Notes: generated by a model from the letters alone, not told the origin. A stretch of DNA of 64,000 nucleotides from Marasmius tenuissimus (GCA_029532415.1 JAQOTA010000054.1:1922001-1986000), one strand, 5' to 3'; shown: positions 12,001 to 25,077, counted from the stretch's first letter. Translations and numbers: made by a program.

Positions 12001-13195
12001 ACGACCGGATTGGGATGGAGTGATAGGTAATTCTGCCCCCTAATTTCCCTCTATCATGATCGTTTCCGGCTTCCCCTTTTAGTAATATTACCTTTTGCGA
12101 CATGTACTGACACCTTCCCTGCTTTACAGTGAAGACGAGGACGCGCCGTCTCCTCTCACTCGACAAGTGTCGTCGCTCATCGGCTCGCGGAGGTCCTCAT
12201 TCGCTTCCTTGGGTAACGGACGTCCCTCTTCTTCCGCCAGTCATCTCTCTGGGAGCAAGTCGTATAGTAACCTACGCTCTTCTTCGTATTCGAGGACTGG
12301 CTCCACACCGTACACACCCAGGATGTCCAGTTCACTGTCACGGAGTCACTCAGCCTCGACTCTATTGGAAGCGGACGAGTTTGGTGTCATGGAGGACGAC
12401 GGTTATGCCAGCACTACTTACCATGGATATCCCGCATCGAGGACTTCCGCTATGGGTTCTTCTCCTCCGACATCCTGGCATCGCGGATCTCGGTTCACCA
12501 GTCGTAGGGATAAAGGGTCTTCCGAGCCTTTAGCAGTCTCCATCCCCGAGCGGGTACCCTCGACACCGCGGTCCAATACTTCCAAAGGGATAGCCAGGTC
12601 GGCGTCAGAGTCGTCAATGAGGACGTCTGAAACCGACGAGATACTCAAAACCCCCTCCACCTCCTTCTCTGTTTCGTCGTTGTCAATACCGCCCGAGAAA
12701 CAGATGGACGATGATGTTCCGCTCACGCCTAGCTCGATGAGGGTCTATCAAGACAAAATCCTCCCACCTTTGCCGAATCCGAAAACGGGCAGCATCCGGA
12801 GGCCTGCAGCCCCAGGTCTGGGAGCCCGGTTTGATTCGCCAAATCGTTCAGGACTTCGCAGCCGGTCAAATTCAGGGTTTTCGTCCTCTACATCATCGCC
12901 CGCAGTCAGCGATGCCCCGCCCCTACCGCTACACGCTTCTTCTTCGATCAGAAGCCTCAAACAACTCCAACTCCCCCGTTACTCTGCAGGTGCTTCTCAA
13001 AAGCCTGTTCCAGTTCCCAGAGTGACGAGTCCCGTCAGTCCAACGATGCCGTCGACCGGTTTCCCGAAACCTCGGACTGGCACAGGGATGGTCTACAAGA
13101 AGAGCGGAACCTCGTCGTCACCAAAGACGCTCTCAAGAATACCTTCCACCCCCATGCTACGATCGTCGTCATCATCTTCAGGAATTCGGTTTTAG
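9090..13195 (+). CDS. Large serine/proline-rich, mostly disordered protein of unknown function
   Basis: I do not recognise a named family. I take the ATG at 9090 as the start because no earlier in-frame ATG is visible. Splices that keep frame are 9729/9779, 11171/11474 and 11622 to an acceptor near 11905, plus one ending just before SEDEDAPSP near 12130. Almost the whole protein is Ser/Pro/Thr/Arg-rich and probably disordered. A short predicted helical stretch, REARIARLERELDGFG, sits near 10970. Two compact segments look conserved rather than low-complexity: HLLLRDGVLSHKSKLLP, and RDTPVRRLRHKDGKLL followed by GLGLTTGLGWSD. The C-terminus has TLSRIPSTPML with basic neighbours, which fits the SxIP consensus for EB1/Bim1 microtubule-end binding. 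A cytoskeletal or polarity role is inference only. The long 11.17-11.47 and 11.62-11.91 kb introns are unusual in this window. Confidence 0.8.
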
Positions 13196-15079
13196 AATAC
13201 TTTTGGTGTTATGTCTCTTATTTTCATGTGCACAACCTTTTTAAACGACCACTCATTGAAGATACCCCCCTCGGTTCATTGGATTTTTGAAACGTTCAAG
13301 CCTGCTCACCACCCATTGTTACATACTCTCGTGCCATATCGTCGTAGTTGTTTTGTACAAACTTACACTCCTTGTTTTTGGTTACATAGTGTTACGCTCT
13401 TTCGCCTTTAAGCAGAACTGTTTGGATTAACTGTTATGGTACAGTCGTAGATCATCGGATAATATTACATACAATGTAGGGGCCACTTCGGCAAGCTACA
13501 AAACTATGGAATCGAACTCTCAAGATAGAGAATAGGACTGTCTGCGTCATGGTTTGACCAAACCGTCAAGACCACATAGTGGCACGCTCTTTACAAGCGG
13601 GGTACGGAAGGAACAGGAATATGACGCCGCACCTTCATCCTGCATCAGCCTTGTGGGGCGAGCCAGATGAAGGTGCTCATTCGCGTGAGCATCCCGAGGG
13701 ATACCTCGCTCCGTCAACCAGAAATCTTCAACGCCATCAGACGAGTCAACGTCTGTGCCTCTGGGTAGACTGACGCTTCGTAGGAGGTTGATGCGGACAC
13801 TTGAAGGAACGAAAAAAAAATGGATGGACAGATTTATATGCCCAGCGGAGTTTGAAGCGGAGTACCACGTGATCGGACTGCGCACTCATAAGCGCCCATA
13901 GCGCTAACTGAGACTCAAAGTCTCAAACCGTATCAGTGCCCTGTACCGTTATGCTGCGACTGGTGCTCCCTTGCATTACCCAGAGACCAATCCAGACCAC
14001 GAGCGTCACCAGCAGATCGCTTCATTTCCACCCATAGAGTCCTGAGTCTCCACTTCACTCGCCTCTATTCGCGTCTTCCCTTTCGCTCACAAAGTTCGGT
14101 CACATTCTATCGCCATTCTAACTCTCCTACCACTATAACCGATGTCTCTCCGCCCACCTGTTGCAATTTAGCAATATATCGCCAAATTTCATCGATGGCT
14201 GGAACCCAATACGATAGGATTTGACATGTCAAAGAAGGACCGACGTAATGATCCAACTCCGATTCGGATCGCTTTATCCTTTGGGGACTTTATGTCGTAG
14301 GAGTGTGAAAGGAAGAGTTTGAACGAGCTGTAGCGCTGCCTCTATTGGCAAATTAGAAAATTGCGATATTCGAGGGCTGAGGCTGGCTGTGACGGGGAAA
14401 CCTCGATGCACACGGACCCAATAATCGACCGGGCGTACTACACGATACTGCACACCCTGATACAGCAAACCAACGAAACATATTTCTTCTTCCCACCGCG
14501 ATGTTGCCATCCTCAGAGTCACCACTATCCCCGACATCCTTCCACAGCCTGTCGGAGCCAAGGACAATCCGTTTCCGGTGGTTGCAGTGCCAACGTTTTT
14601 ACAATTCATACCTCCGAGTCATTTCGTCCAGATACCCTGTCTACCCTGTGGAACCATGTTGATTTTCCTAGGGAGAAGTGTGGTTAATACCCTGTTTGGG
14701 CCATCTTCGTGAGGGTTGCTTCGCAGTGAGTCACGGGTTTTAATTGTTCTTAGCTCCTTCTGCAATGCTTAGGTCTGACAGCACATCTGCAGACAGTTCC
14801 CGGTGGGAATCTATTGTTCCCCTTTGTTTACCTCGGGATACTCCTGCTCAAAGCTACAAGAAATCAATGCACCCGATCCTTTTGTCTCGGCGGCGTTGCC
14901 GCGCGAACGACACTGAGCAGTGGCGGACAAAACAACCATCCTGGACAACGTCCTGCTTTGTCCCAGGAATGATGAGCCTAGCTTGCCGAACAGAGGGAAC
15001 TACGGAAATTCAGGACCATATATCAAGTCAAACACAGCAACCGTGTTTTCGCTTATAGCAAATCCGATCTCTCCTTCCA
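13196..15079. other. Gene-poor 1.9 kb; no supported gene
   Basis: This stretch begins with the 3' region of the serine-rich gene. Open frames of 60-112 codons exist on both strands, but they overlap one another, lack domains and show no coherent splice chain. A CACGTG E-box lies at 13866-13871. Around 14500-14700 two overlapping plus frames look weakly protein-like, so a small lineage-specific gene or gene relic cannot be excluded. Confidence 0.4.
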
Positions 15080-16603
15080 ATGTCCTCCACGCCGACTTTG
15101 AAACGACGACACCGACAAGACCTCACCCTCCGAAAGTCGTTTCTCGATAATGTCAAGACCAAATTTATGTCTTCTATGTGCGTCTTCGATCCCCATATTA
15201 ACTGGCTTCACCGATTTGACGTCACGGCCCCGGCAGTTCCAAGCTGCGAGATATCCATCCTCAGCCCCATGCTTTTCCTCTCACCCATGCAAACGACACG
15301 AAATTTAATGCCCATATTCCCTTCATACCCATCAACAAACGACGAAAGCCATCCATCGTCCATCGAACAACACATCACATCGGAACTCTTCCCCCAGAGA
15401 TCATAGCCCACATTTTCGTCCTCGGCTCCCTCGCAGATGCCCAATTTCCCGTCAGCGTCTCCCACGTTTGCCGCTATTGGAGGCACCTCAGTTTGCGCAC
15501 TCCATCATTATGGAGGACAATTCATTTCTCGAACCAAACACCAGCATTGCGGGAGAGAATGTTGCGCTCGAGGGCGTGTTCCCTCGACGTTGTTATTCGG
15601 GAGTTTCCCAGCCGACCATTCAATTTCTATGAAATACAGCGATATATGTGTTTTATTAAATCCCATTTGCACCGATGGAGATCATTGGACATCAAGATCA
15701 TGAATTATGTGCCGTATTTATGGAACGCAGTGTTGTCGGAATGTTGTTCCAGTAATCATTCTCAGGCTCCAAGTGCGTTGTTCTCTTTCTCTCTTTCCAT
15801 TTCCCTTCGTCTCTGACATCCCGAGGTTTCCAGCAATAGAGGAGCTATCCCTTGTATACCGAAGAAACGACGACACGAAAGAATTTTGCCTATTTTCTGG
15901 ATACGCACCACGCCTTCAACGACTCACTATCGATGGATTACGTCTCACTTGGCTTCCCTCGTTATTCTGCAACCTGACGTATCTCGATTATACCCACCAC
16001 CCGTTCAGCACCGGGAACCAAGCTGTCAACGAGATCATTCACGCTCTCACTGTCAGCTCTCGGCTAGTACAACTTCATTTGACATGCCCTACACCTCCTC
16101 GCCCCCGACGTACTTCCAGAGTCACATCCGTAGCCGGGAAAATCCGTCTTGTACATCTCAAATATCTTTCCCTGCGAGTGGAAAGTATGGATATCCCGGA
16201 CGAGCTCATTCAAGTCGCAGCTGTGTTGTTCACGCCTAACTTGGTTCAGCTGGATTTCGTTGATTCGTTTGGGATTGGAGGAGGGAGAGGAGGACGAGGA
16301 AGACATGAGAGCTCGGATTCGGAATCGTCGCCGTGCCGGGGGACTTCGTTTATGAATCTCGCGATGTTCTTGACGGTATATGTGTTTCCGACGTCGGTCC
16401 GGGTCCTGCGGTTCGATCATCGATGGTACAATGAGGGAGTTGTGCCTTTGCTGAGACCGTTGGTTAATCTGAGGACGGTGGTTGTGAGGCCGGAGGTTGG
16501 GGCTACGGATCGGATTTTTAGTGCGACGAAACGGAGGGGGAAGCGGCGTGCTACGCAGAGGAGAGATGGGTTGGTTGTAGGCGAGAGTCCGGATGTAATT
16601 TAG
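15080..16603 (+). CDS. F-box protein with leucine-rich-repeat-like C-terminal region
   Basis: F-box proteins bring substrates to SCF ubiquitin ligases through Skp1. The F-box core is GTLPPEIIAHIFVLGSL, followed by VSHVCRYWRHLSLRTPSLWR, the usual Agaricomycete pattern. The downstream part has LRR-like segments such as IEELSLVYR, PRLQRLTIDGLRL, LVQLHLTCP and LVHLKYLSL. The F-box frame has no ATG of its own. I propose exons 15080-15177, 15237-15772 and 15834-16603; the first intron (GTGCGT donor, 59 bases) joins an upstream ATG in frame. That N-terminus is the least certain part. The glycine/arginine run at about 16270-16310 interrupts the repeats. Agaricomycete genomes hold large, fast-changing F-box sets, so no substrate can be inferred. 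Confidence 0.78.
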
Positions 16604-16969
16604 GGTGTGTAGTCTGAGGTTGGGAAGGAGAAGGCAAAAAGTGGTTTTAACATTATCGATGGGGTGCCGCGTTCACTGTTGGACTGGAAGAGTAACTTGC
16701 CGCTCTGAGAGCCTTTTCGAAGTGGACGTATACTCGCGAGAACGAATTCTACTGATAACATACACCTTACTCATGGACGTCGGTCCTTGTACCTTATATG
16801 GAGAGTCAGATAGAAGGACGTCGCGTTGAACGCGCTCGTGATCGAGATATGATATCCGGACCGGAGAATAACATAGCGCACGGACCATGCCTCTCCGAAC
16901 CCATATGCAATTTATCCCTTTCGGCCCCCCTCCTTCTCACTTCCCTTCACCACCCACGCACCATCCACT
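16604..16969. other. Intergenic, promoter of the dehydrogenase gene
   Basis: This holds the 3' end of the F-box gene and the upstream region of the dehydrogenase. A pyrimidine-rich tract (about 16920-16966) directly precedes the ATG, as is common for basidiomycete promoters. No gene seen. Confidence 0.5.
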
Positions 16970-18113
16970 ATGTCCGATTCCCTCAGTCATCTCCGTGCTT
17001 CGTCCATGTACGATCTGACAGGTCGGGTGGCCGTTGTTACAGGAGGTGGAACTGGGATCGGATTAATGATCGCTCAGGGACTCGCAGCCAACGGAGCTAA
17101 GGTGTACATTACAGGACGACGTGCCGACGTACTCCAGAAGGTAGTCGATGCTACACCCAAGGAGGAAGGACAGATTATTGCGTCAGTGAAGCTAGTCCTT
17201 TTTCATTCCTGATCGGGGAGGCTCAGGCTCCCCCATCTAGATTGCCTATGGACGTCACGAGCAAGGAAAGCATACTAGAAGCTAAAAAGTTCCTAAGAGA
17301 GAAAGAGGGAAAGCTGCATATCCTTGTGAACAAGTATGTGGGGGTTTTGCGAGTCTGGGTCAGGATAGCTGCGAACTGAATAGTACAATCACTTTAGTGC
17401 TGGACAGGTTGGACCGACCTCTCTGTGGTTTGGAAACCCAGATGCGCCGGAAAGGACCAACGGGGAGTCCATAGGGAATGCGTTGTTCAATGAGGACCTG
17501 CAAGGATGGCATGACCTCTACGCTATTAACTTGTTTCCAATTTTCTTCGTGACGACGGCCTTCTTGGGATTACTCGAGGATGGTTCGAAGGACGACCCGA
17601 AATGGACTTCGAATGTAGTCAACATTACCAGTATCAGTGGGGTTATCAAGGTCGCTCAGGATCATGTATGTCCCTTCTCAACTCTCCTCGTGCTGAGGTA
17701 CTGACACCCCCTCGAACGTTCACCATAGTTCTGCTACAACAGTGCCAAGGGTGGCGCAACACATCTGTCAAAGCTCCTTTCCACTGAATTCCACTTGAAG
17801 AAGATCCCTGTTCGAGTGAACGCGGTTGCTCCTGGGGTATACGCATCGGAGATGACCCACGATAAGATTACTCTAGAGCTAGTCGATAAAATCGGGAAGG
17901 GTGTCTTGCGGACACCAGCTGAGAGAGATGGAAAGTGAGTCGACCCTGTTTGATCCTCACTGGACTTTTGTCTGAAGCTCTGGCGTGAACTACAGCGATG
18001 TAGAGATGGCGGGTACAATTGTGTACCTTTCTTCCAAGGCAGGAGCCTATACCAGCGCGCAGCATATCGTGGTCGACGGCGGGTACTGTGCTGTCAATCC
18101 CGCCGTGATTTGA
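16970..18113 (+). CDS. Short-chain dehydrogenase/reductase, NAD(P)-dependent
   Basis: This is a classical SDR of about 300 residues. The Rossmann motif TGGGTGIG lies in GRVAVVTGGGTGIGLM near residue 25. The structural LHILVNNAG motif follows after an intron, then the catalytic serine in VVNITSISG. The catalytic pair is in FCYNSAKGG (YxxxK). The cofactor-loop VNAVAPGVYASEM and the C-terminal GAYTSAQHIVVDGGY are also present. The ATG at 16970 follows a CT-rich leader. Five exons join in frame, with introns near 17190-17240, 17333-17398, 17666-17729 and 17935-17996. Overall it resembles fungal RhlG-like reductases, but the substrate cannot be told from sequence. Nothing indicates truncation. Confidence 0.92.
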
Positions 18114-18484
18114 AGTAGCGAAGGTTGAGCGCGTTGAATTGTTGAAACTTGCAACTTGAATTATTGCCTATGTAAAGCGCCCAGATCATTATCAAATATC
18201 AACCCCCTGAAAGTCAATCAACACCAGTGAGTACAGAGGTTGAGAACTGTGAATTCTGTGGAAAGACCTTGATCTTGAGTAGCTGTAATTTTCTGGAATT
18301 CGATGAATGAGAGCTGTAATCGGATTCGCTTGCAAGAGACCGCGCCCAAGGGACCTGAAACCGTGACCGAGATGCCCAAGAAATGACGTCTCGTGGTTGA
18401 ACTTTGCGTGGGAAAAAATAGGCTGGTGTTGGACTCTTTTGCTTCTTTGGACTTTGCCTCTCTGGTTCTGCGTGTTGATTCCAC
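18114..18484. other. Intergenic, promoter of the KRE6/SKN1-like gene
   Basis: No gene seen. This carries the 3' region of the dehydrogenase and the upstream region of the glucan-synthesis gene. Short minus-strand frames here have no recognisable content. Confidence 0.5.
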
Positions 18485-20911
18485 ATGTCTAATCGCCACC
18501 CTCACAGACGAACGCAGCAGCCTGCACCAGCTCATTATGCAGCTGTTCCAACAAGTCCAGGTCGTTCTGCTCGATATTCCCAGCAGAGTCAGCCCTCACA
18601 AGCAACCCCTCGCTCTCCTCAACCCCATGGAAATCGAGCAGTTCAACGGTCTAGAGGGGCACTAGCCCAGAGTGTTGCAACAGGAGCTGTTGGTGGAATG
18701 TATGGGCCATACGCAGTGCGTGCCACTACGATCTAAATTATCAAATCTGTTCTTTTAACCTTGACCGACTCCCAGCACCATGCAAATAGTTACGATTCTC
18801 CTCAAAACCAGTCACAATATCGCAATGGTGGACCATCATCAGAACTGTCGCATTCAAATCATGGACACAGAACTGCTGTACCAGCACCAGCACCACCTCC
18901 AAAGTCTGCACCACCACCATCGTCGGCACCGTCACGAGCAGCACCTGTAGTAGCAAGTACTACCGCAACTGTCCAAGCTCCTCAGTACATCTGGGACAAG
19001 GATCCCGAAGCAGACGACATGATACACAACCCAGATCCTGTACGAGACCGACGACAGGATTTTTCTTTCACCATCTTCTCCGCACGAGGCTGGGGGAACG
19101 TGATCGTTTTAGTCCTATTGGTTGCCGGGCTCCTCATGTTGTTCGCTGGTTTCCCCATTATCAATTGGTGGCAGACCGCCCACCCTGCACGGAATGGTTT
19201 TAACCTAGGAGGAATAAATGCTTCGGGCCAGATACCAGACCTACCCGGTCTACGAGGACTCATTGACAAAGATACGCCTTCGTCGGCGCAGCACCGTACC
19301 GGTCACGATGGGAAGAAATACAACCTCGTGTTTAGTGACGAATTCAACACCGATGGGAGGACGTTCTATCCTGGGGATGATCCGTACTGGGAGGCGGTGG
19401 ACTTACACTATTGGTGAGTGGTCGTCCTTTCCGATTTGGTTTGAAATTCTAATAAATCCACTTTCATCTTAGGCCCACTGGTGATCTGGAGTGGTACGAT
19501 CCGAGCGCAGCGACAACTGCCAATGGCAAACTGGTGTTAACAATGACTCAGGAGCCTATCCATGATCTCAACTTCAAAAGCGGTCAGTCTTCCCTCTCGT
19601 GTAACTGCGGTTTTTACGACATGTCGTTGATGCGAGTATCCTCTAGCGATGTTACAGACATGGAATAAGATGTGTTTTACGACAGGATATATAGAAGTGT
19701 CCATAAGTTTGCCCGGTGACCACAAAACGCCAGGGTTTTGGCCAGGTGAGTGCAACACTCTTATAGGAAAATCTTGATATTGAATCTCCGGCGGATCTCA
19801 GGTGCCTGGACGCTAGGAAATTTGGTTAGTCTTCTCGACATTGGTCCCATGCGTGTTCTCGATACTGAATGGTGCATCGATAGGGCCGTGCTGGGTACGG
19901 CGCAACGAACGAAGGAATGTGGCCTTACAGCTACGACACATGCGATCTCGGAACATTCCCAAACCAAACCGACCACGATCGTAGCCCTAGCGATGCTGCA
20001 ACTGGTGGTCTCGGAGGGGGACCTATCAGTTTCCTGCCTGGTCAACGTCTCTCAGCTTGCACTTGCCCCGGATCAGATCATCCTGGCCCGAACGTAGGTA
20101 CAGGTCGAGGAGCCCCCGAGATAGACATCATCGAAGCCCAAATCGACGTCGACGTTTGGAAGGGAGAGGTGTCCCAAAGTGCTCAATTCGCACCCTACAA
20201 CTACCAATACCGGATTGACAGGTCGCATGCTCAGATCTTCGATGATTCGGTGGTGCATTGGAATACATATGAGGGTGGACCGCTCCAGCAGGCTGCTTCG
20301 GCTGTTGCGTATGTTGACGATGACAATTATGGAGGGTCCGGGTTTGCCACGTACGGATTTGAGGTTTGGTCGGATCCGAAGCGCAGAGATGATGGATACG
20401 TTGTGTGGTATAGTCATGGGAAGGAGACCTGGAAGCTGGACGCGGCTGCCGTTGGGCCTGATTCCAGGACGCTCGTGAGCCAGCGGCTGATACCTGAGGA
20501 GCCTATGGTAAGTCCCGGCCTGCTCCCTCTTATGGGAAAACTGAAGCTGATGGGGTCTCCGTTCTCCTTCCTTCTTCCTGCAGTCTGTTATTCTCAATTT
20601 CGGCATAGCGGAAGGTTTCCAGCTTCAGGATTTCAAGAACTTGAAGTTCCCGGCACAGATGTTCGTGGACTACGTTAGGGTATACCAACGAGAGGGAATT
20701 CGGGACGGGGTCACGTGCAACCCACCTAACCGCCCTACGGCTGATTATATCCAAAGGTACGTTTACGAGTTGTTTCGTCGGTGGATTTCGAGTGAAGGTC
20801 CTGACTTTTCAATTCTCTAGACACATTGAAGCCTACACGAACCCCAACTATACGACATGGGCACAAGCCGGAAATCTCACCCCCCGCAACTCAAAGTACG
20901 ACGGATGCTGA
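18485..20911 (+). CDS. KRE6/SKN1-family beta-1,6-glucan synthesis protein, GH16 fold
   Basis: KRE6/SKN1 proteins are type II membrane proteins of the ER/Golgi needed for cell-wall beta-1,6-glucan. The cytosolic N-terminus from 18485 is Ser/Pro/Gln-rich (about residues 1-170). It continues across an intron (donor after GPYA, acceptor before HHANSY) into a Pro/Ala-rich stretch. One membrane segment follows, VIVLVLLVAGLLMLFAGFP. The lumenal GH16-like domain starts with KYNLVFSDEFNTDGRTF and contains TGYIEVSISLPGDHKTPGFWP. Its catalytic signature is APEIDIIEAQ, with both glutamates present. The end is WAQAGNLTPRNSKYDGC at 20911. Length and architecture fit the family. It ends convergent with CHL1. 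Confidence 0.94.
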
Positions 20912-21578
20912 GCGTCTCGATTTCGAAGACGAAAGGAATGTACTTTACATTCCCGACTTGCTCACGAATCAATGTGCCAGCATATTCACGACCACACGTA
21001 TTTTTACCTCTTACGTCTGGATCTCCTCATCTCCAACCTCCCCCCTCTCCCCCCGACGCGCATACATATCTACCCTTCAAACACACTCTGCGCATTGCAT
21101 TTATCACGACGGACCATATCATGGCTGTAATTTTCATTCATCGTACGATCTACAACGATAATGACGACACCCCACCCCTCCTACGACCCCACGACCCTCC
21201 TCCTCTCACACACCCACGATTAGAAGTATGCAACCTACCAAACGGGATTTACCACCGGATATCTACAGTATGGAATACCACATTACGCTACGCTACACCT
21301 CGCTCTTCACGCCATTCACGTTTTCTCATCGTATTGTTGTACCGGCTGTGGATCTACATCCTATCATTCAAGGATTGGCGGGTTTTCGGGTTCTTTTCGT
21401 ACGGTTTCCTTTTTACGTCCTCTTCCTTTCTGACTCTCGGGCATCTTCCTCATCTGACTTATTCTGCATTCTTCATTTTCCTTCCTCGTCGCTCAATACA
21501 ACATCGTTCTGGATTCCAGGAATATCAAAACTACGGAAGGGAACGGGGAATGGCGCATAAAGAAAGAAAAACTAGTCA
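20912..21578. other. Convergent intergenic region between KRE6-like and CHL1 genes
   Basis: This is the shared 3' region of two convergent genes. It is CT-rich on the plus strand, which leaves long stop-poor frames that look proline/serine-rich but have no domain. I see no gene. Confidence 0.6.
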
Positions 21579-24500
21579 TCATTGCCGTTTATTACGGTAA
21601 AAGGTACCAAGCTCCTTGACTACTTGCCCAAATGACTGGGCTACCTTGAGTTCTCCACCAATCCACCCAGGGAGTTTCTTGCTGATCGAGGGTGTAGCGT
21701 ATCGTCTGTCGAGAAGTAGAAGTGCCGCCCAGTCGCCTTTATGTCGTATCGCTCGACCTAGTTTACGACGTCGATCGATGTCAGTCCATAGATCTCAAGC
21801 AGCAAAAACACACACCAATACTCTGATTGACCGCGTTCATACACATGTTCTCGTACAACTCTGCACCAGCGTCCTTTGTTCCGGCGGGTTTCGGCTTCGG
21901 TGTCTGTGTCCCGCTCTTTGCGTTTTCCTTCTCTTCGAGTCGCCGAACGTACTTCATCCGTTCTTGTAGTTCTGAAGACCCGAGATTGGCGAAGGGAAGT
22001 CCTATAATGACAACTGCGCGTGCTAGGTCATCGGAGAAGTTGAGCCCTTCGGAAAGTTTCGCTCCGATGACGGCGAAGAGCATCGCGCCTCGTATTTTCG
22101 AGTCGGAGGGCTGGGATAGCGGTATAGCCTTGGTGAGAAGAGCTGAGGTAGTCGCTCATGGTGAAGGTGACTCACAGAAGACCTTGCTGCCTTGGAATAG
22201 TCCTGGAGTACGGCGTCGACTTGAGCGTTGTCGTCAGGCTCGAAGAATATCTGGATGATATTGGAATTAGAACCGGAACCACCTGAATCAAACAATCATT
22301 ACCAACCCGCTTCTTGGAACTGAACTTATCCATCATCTTGCTAGCAGTCCAAAGTTCCTTGGCTTTGTTTAGAAAATTGTACGATGGAAAGAAGACTACC
22401 ATTCCCGCAGGTATTTGGTGCGTAAAATTGAGGAGTATCTGACCGAGTTCGTCGATCTACCAATGATTGCTCGATGTCTGGCAAAGGAGTTATGAGAGAT
22501 CATTGTACTCACCGCACCGCTATCCGTCTGGCGGTTGGCCTTGTAGTCTAATTCGGCTCCACGGGGTCCTTTGGTCACCGCGACGGTCAAAAGGTTGATG
22601 GATGGAATGATATGTCCGCACGAAAATGTGCTCATTCGTTCAGGAGGTAGGTGAGAGAAGAGCTGGTTCACGACATCCGACATCTAAGTGAACAAAGTTA
22701 TAATAGAAAGCAAGAGTAAAAGTGATTATGAGGACTCACTGGGGACATAGTCCCTCCAGCGAGTATGACAGACCGAGCTTCGTCGACAATTTCTCGGAAA
22801 TGTGGTGCAGGGTTGAGTAACTGATATTTTACGACCGGTTCTTCCTGCCCTGGCGGACCTTCGACGGAGAGACTGATTCGACCATCTGAGTAGGTGCATT
22901 CTGAGTAGTCAAAGCATTGAGGGTTGTCCGCTACAAACCTTCTGTGGATCCAGCTAACGATACCAGAAGATCCTCGACGGCGTGCAAGGGTGGAATAACA
23001 CCCTCCTCGCGCGTGCAGTTCTGGCTTGCGACTTTGATGGGTCTACGGTTTGCAGTTATATCATAGGGATGATGCTCAGTAAGGTGCCGTTACGGTGGTA
23101 CCCACTCAAATCCTTTTCTGCTTGTTTTTCCGCGTACCCAGATATCTTTCGTGCGATCTACTGGGAGTCAAAATCAGTAATAAGACCTCGAACAATGCGA
23201 TACTCACCTTACTCGTCTTCAGGTATTTCTCAATCGCCAACAGGTTTAGCCCAACGGTTCGTCTCCCAAGCCGCTCGAGGAACTCCGCCGCATTGAGTAC
23301 CTCTGTTTTCTGCGGGTGTTTGGTGGCTTCACTTTGCCATTCGACCAGATATTTTTTCAGGGCATCCAGGAAGGTGGCCAGTCTTTTGAGGTGAAGCATA
23401 TTCTGCGTGGAGAGTCGTTTGCGAAATTTCGAGACGTATGTCGCGACCTGAGAAAGTGATATTTGTAGTGTCCGAAAGGTCAACCGTGTTGTAGAAAGCG
23501 ATAGAAGAGTCGATATCAGGTCTGCAAGAGATGCTAGAAGTTCGCGAGTCTCCTCGCTAGCCAAATAACCTCGAACTCACTGTGAGCCTCGTCGATTACG
23601 ACTATTTGATTCGACAAGTCAATCCCCAAGGCCTCGCGAGAGCTTTTCTGGAGCAGAAGATTGTATGGCAAGGTGACTAGCTACTCAATGATCGAGTTAG
23701 TTTTCAACTTGAAGACAAACCACGAAGGGTACCTCTGCCTGTGGTATGGCCCGACGAGACGCAAAATAAGGACAGATATTCGAAAGTCGACCAGCAGCTG
23801 CCAGGTCTTCGATGTCTTTGGGAGTAGCCTTCAATATAGTGAGTTCCCGTTGCCTCAAAAATCGGAGGTGACCTACCAGTATCTCGTCGCGGAAATCGTT
23901 CATGAGGTGATCATCCACAGCCAAGGGCAAATGGGAGCATCGACGCTCCGATTTCTCTGACTATTTGTCAGTCATGCCGTGAATCAGAACGGGGAACTTC
24001 TACCTCCAAGAAGCTCGCGACATGCTTCGTCGATATCAGTCACCCTTGAGCGCAAGTCGTCGTTGATACACAGATGTTTTCTTGAGCCCAAGGCGACAGT
24101 TCTAGAGCACAATTCTTCCCCGGTGTTACCTTCATCTACTGATTTTCGCTTGCCACTTATAGGTTCGGATGAGGAGGTGGAGAAGTGGGATACATGGCGA
24201 ATCTTGAGACGCTGGAGTTCCGGGAGTACTTGAGTGAGTTGAGAGTGCGTTCTGGAGGCATAATAGATCTTGATGCACGTTGGTGCATCTGATTCTTCTT
24301 TGTGGCGGTTTTCGAGTCTGAAAGATAGCTTGAGGAGCCTGATTGGGAAGCACGAGGAGGATATTCAACTTTGCCATCAGAGCCTTCACAGCTGGTGATA
24401 TGTTGTCTTCTTCGTCTTCCTCGTCCTCAGGTAGAAAGCTATCATCGTCGTCTTCTGTCACCACCTCTGCTTTCTTTTCTGACATTCTCTGTCTATATTT

Positions 24501-25057
24501 TCAATCTGAGAGCATATTTCCGAGGCGATGAATGGCACGCACTGGTCTTTTGACAACTCGGGCATTCAGTTTAGCTCTTAATGCCGTCTCCCGTTTCCGA
24601 GCGTTAGCGAGTTTGATCTCGTATTCCTGCTCTGCGGCTTCAAGTTCCCGTCTCATCCTTTCTCGAGTTTGTTCGAGTACCCAGTCCTCTCCTAGCCCCA
24701 AAGGAAATCAGCACACAAAATCATTGGTATGGGATAATGCCACAGACCTGATACACTGTCACCCCCCAAACTGTCCAATTTCCCCTTCGTCGCCCTATCC
24801 TTCTCATCTTGTAGCCAAGTCATACTTGCACACAGCAGACTAAGAGTTTTGCCCTATACGGAGCAATTCATCACTACTTTGAGGTCCAGCGGAAAGGTTC
24901 AAAAGCAACTCACCGTTCCCGTGGGACTTTCTATAATGGTAACCTGTCGGTTTTCTATGGTCGTATACAAATGTTTCATGAGGTCCACTTGAATCGCGTA
25001 TGGAGGTGAGTAAGGAAACGCAGGGAAGTCATCTGGAGTAGGCAGCGCAAGGGACAT
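21579..25057 (-). CDS. CHL1: CHL1/DDX11-type ATP-dependent DNA helicase
   Basis: Chl1 is an XPD-like, iron-sulfur superfamily 2 helicase that acts in sister-chromatid cohesion and replication. The start at 25057 gives MSLALPTPDDFPAFPYSPPYAIQ. Walker A (SPTGTGKT) is split by an intron. Motif Ia is KIYYASRTHSQL and the Walker B box is QIVVIDEAH. Cysteines in HLCINDD, EACREL, RRCSHL and CPYF lie where the Fe-S cluster is expected. Near the C-terminus are GAKLSEGLNFSDDLARAVVIIGLPF and AIRHKGDWAALLLLDRRY, helicase motifs V and VI regions. The gene ends YRNKRQ at 21579. An acidic insert, DDDDSFLPEDEEDEED, sits between motifs I and Ia, as in other eukaryotic Chl1/DDX11. Its promoter is rich in ACGCG motifs. 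Confidence 0.94.
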
Positions 25058-25077
25058 GGTGGTAGTGGTTGAGAGTG

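Noticed and set aside
13547..13885. 112-codon minus-strand frame
   Set aside because: No recognisable content, no splice partners; it lies in the downstream region of the serine-rich gene.
14274..14700. Several overlapping frames that look weakly protein-like
   Set aside because: Two plus frames and one minus frame compete over the same bases, none with a domain; cannot choose one honestly.
20826..21600. Long plus-strand frames after the KRE6-like gene
   Set aside because: Their Pro/Ser/Leu content follows from a CT-rich 3' region; no domain or start context.
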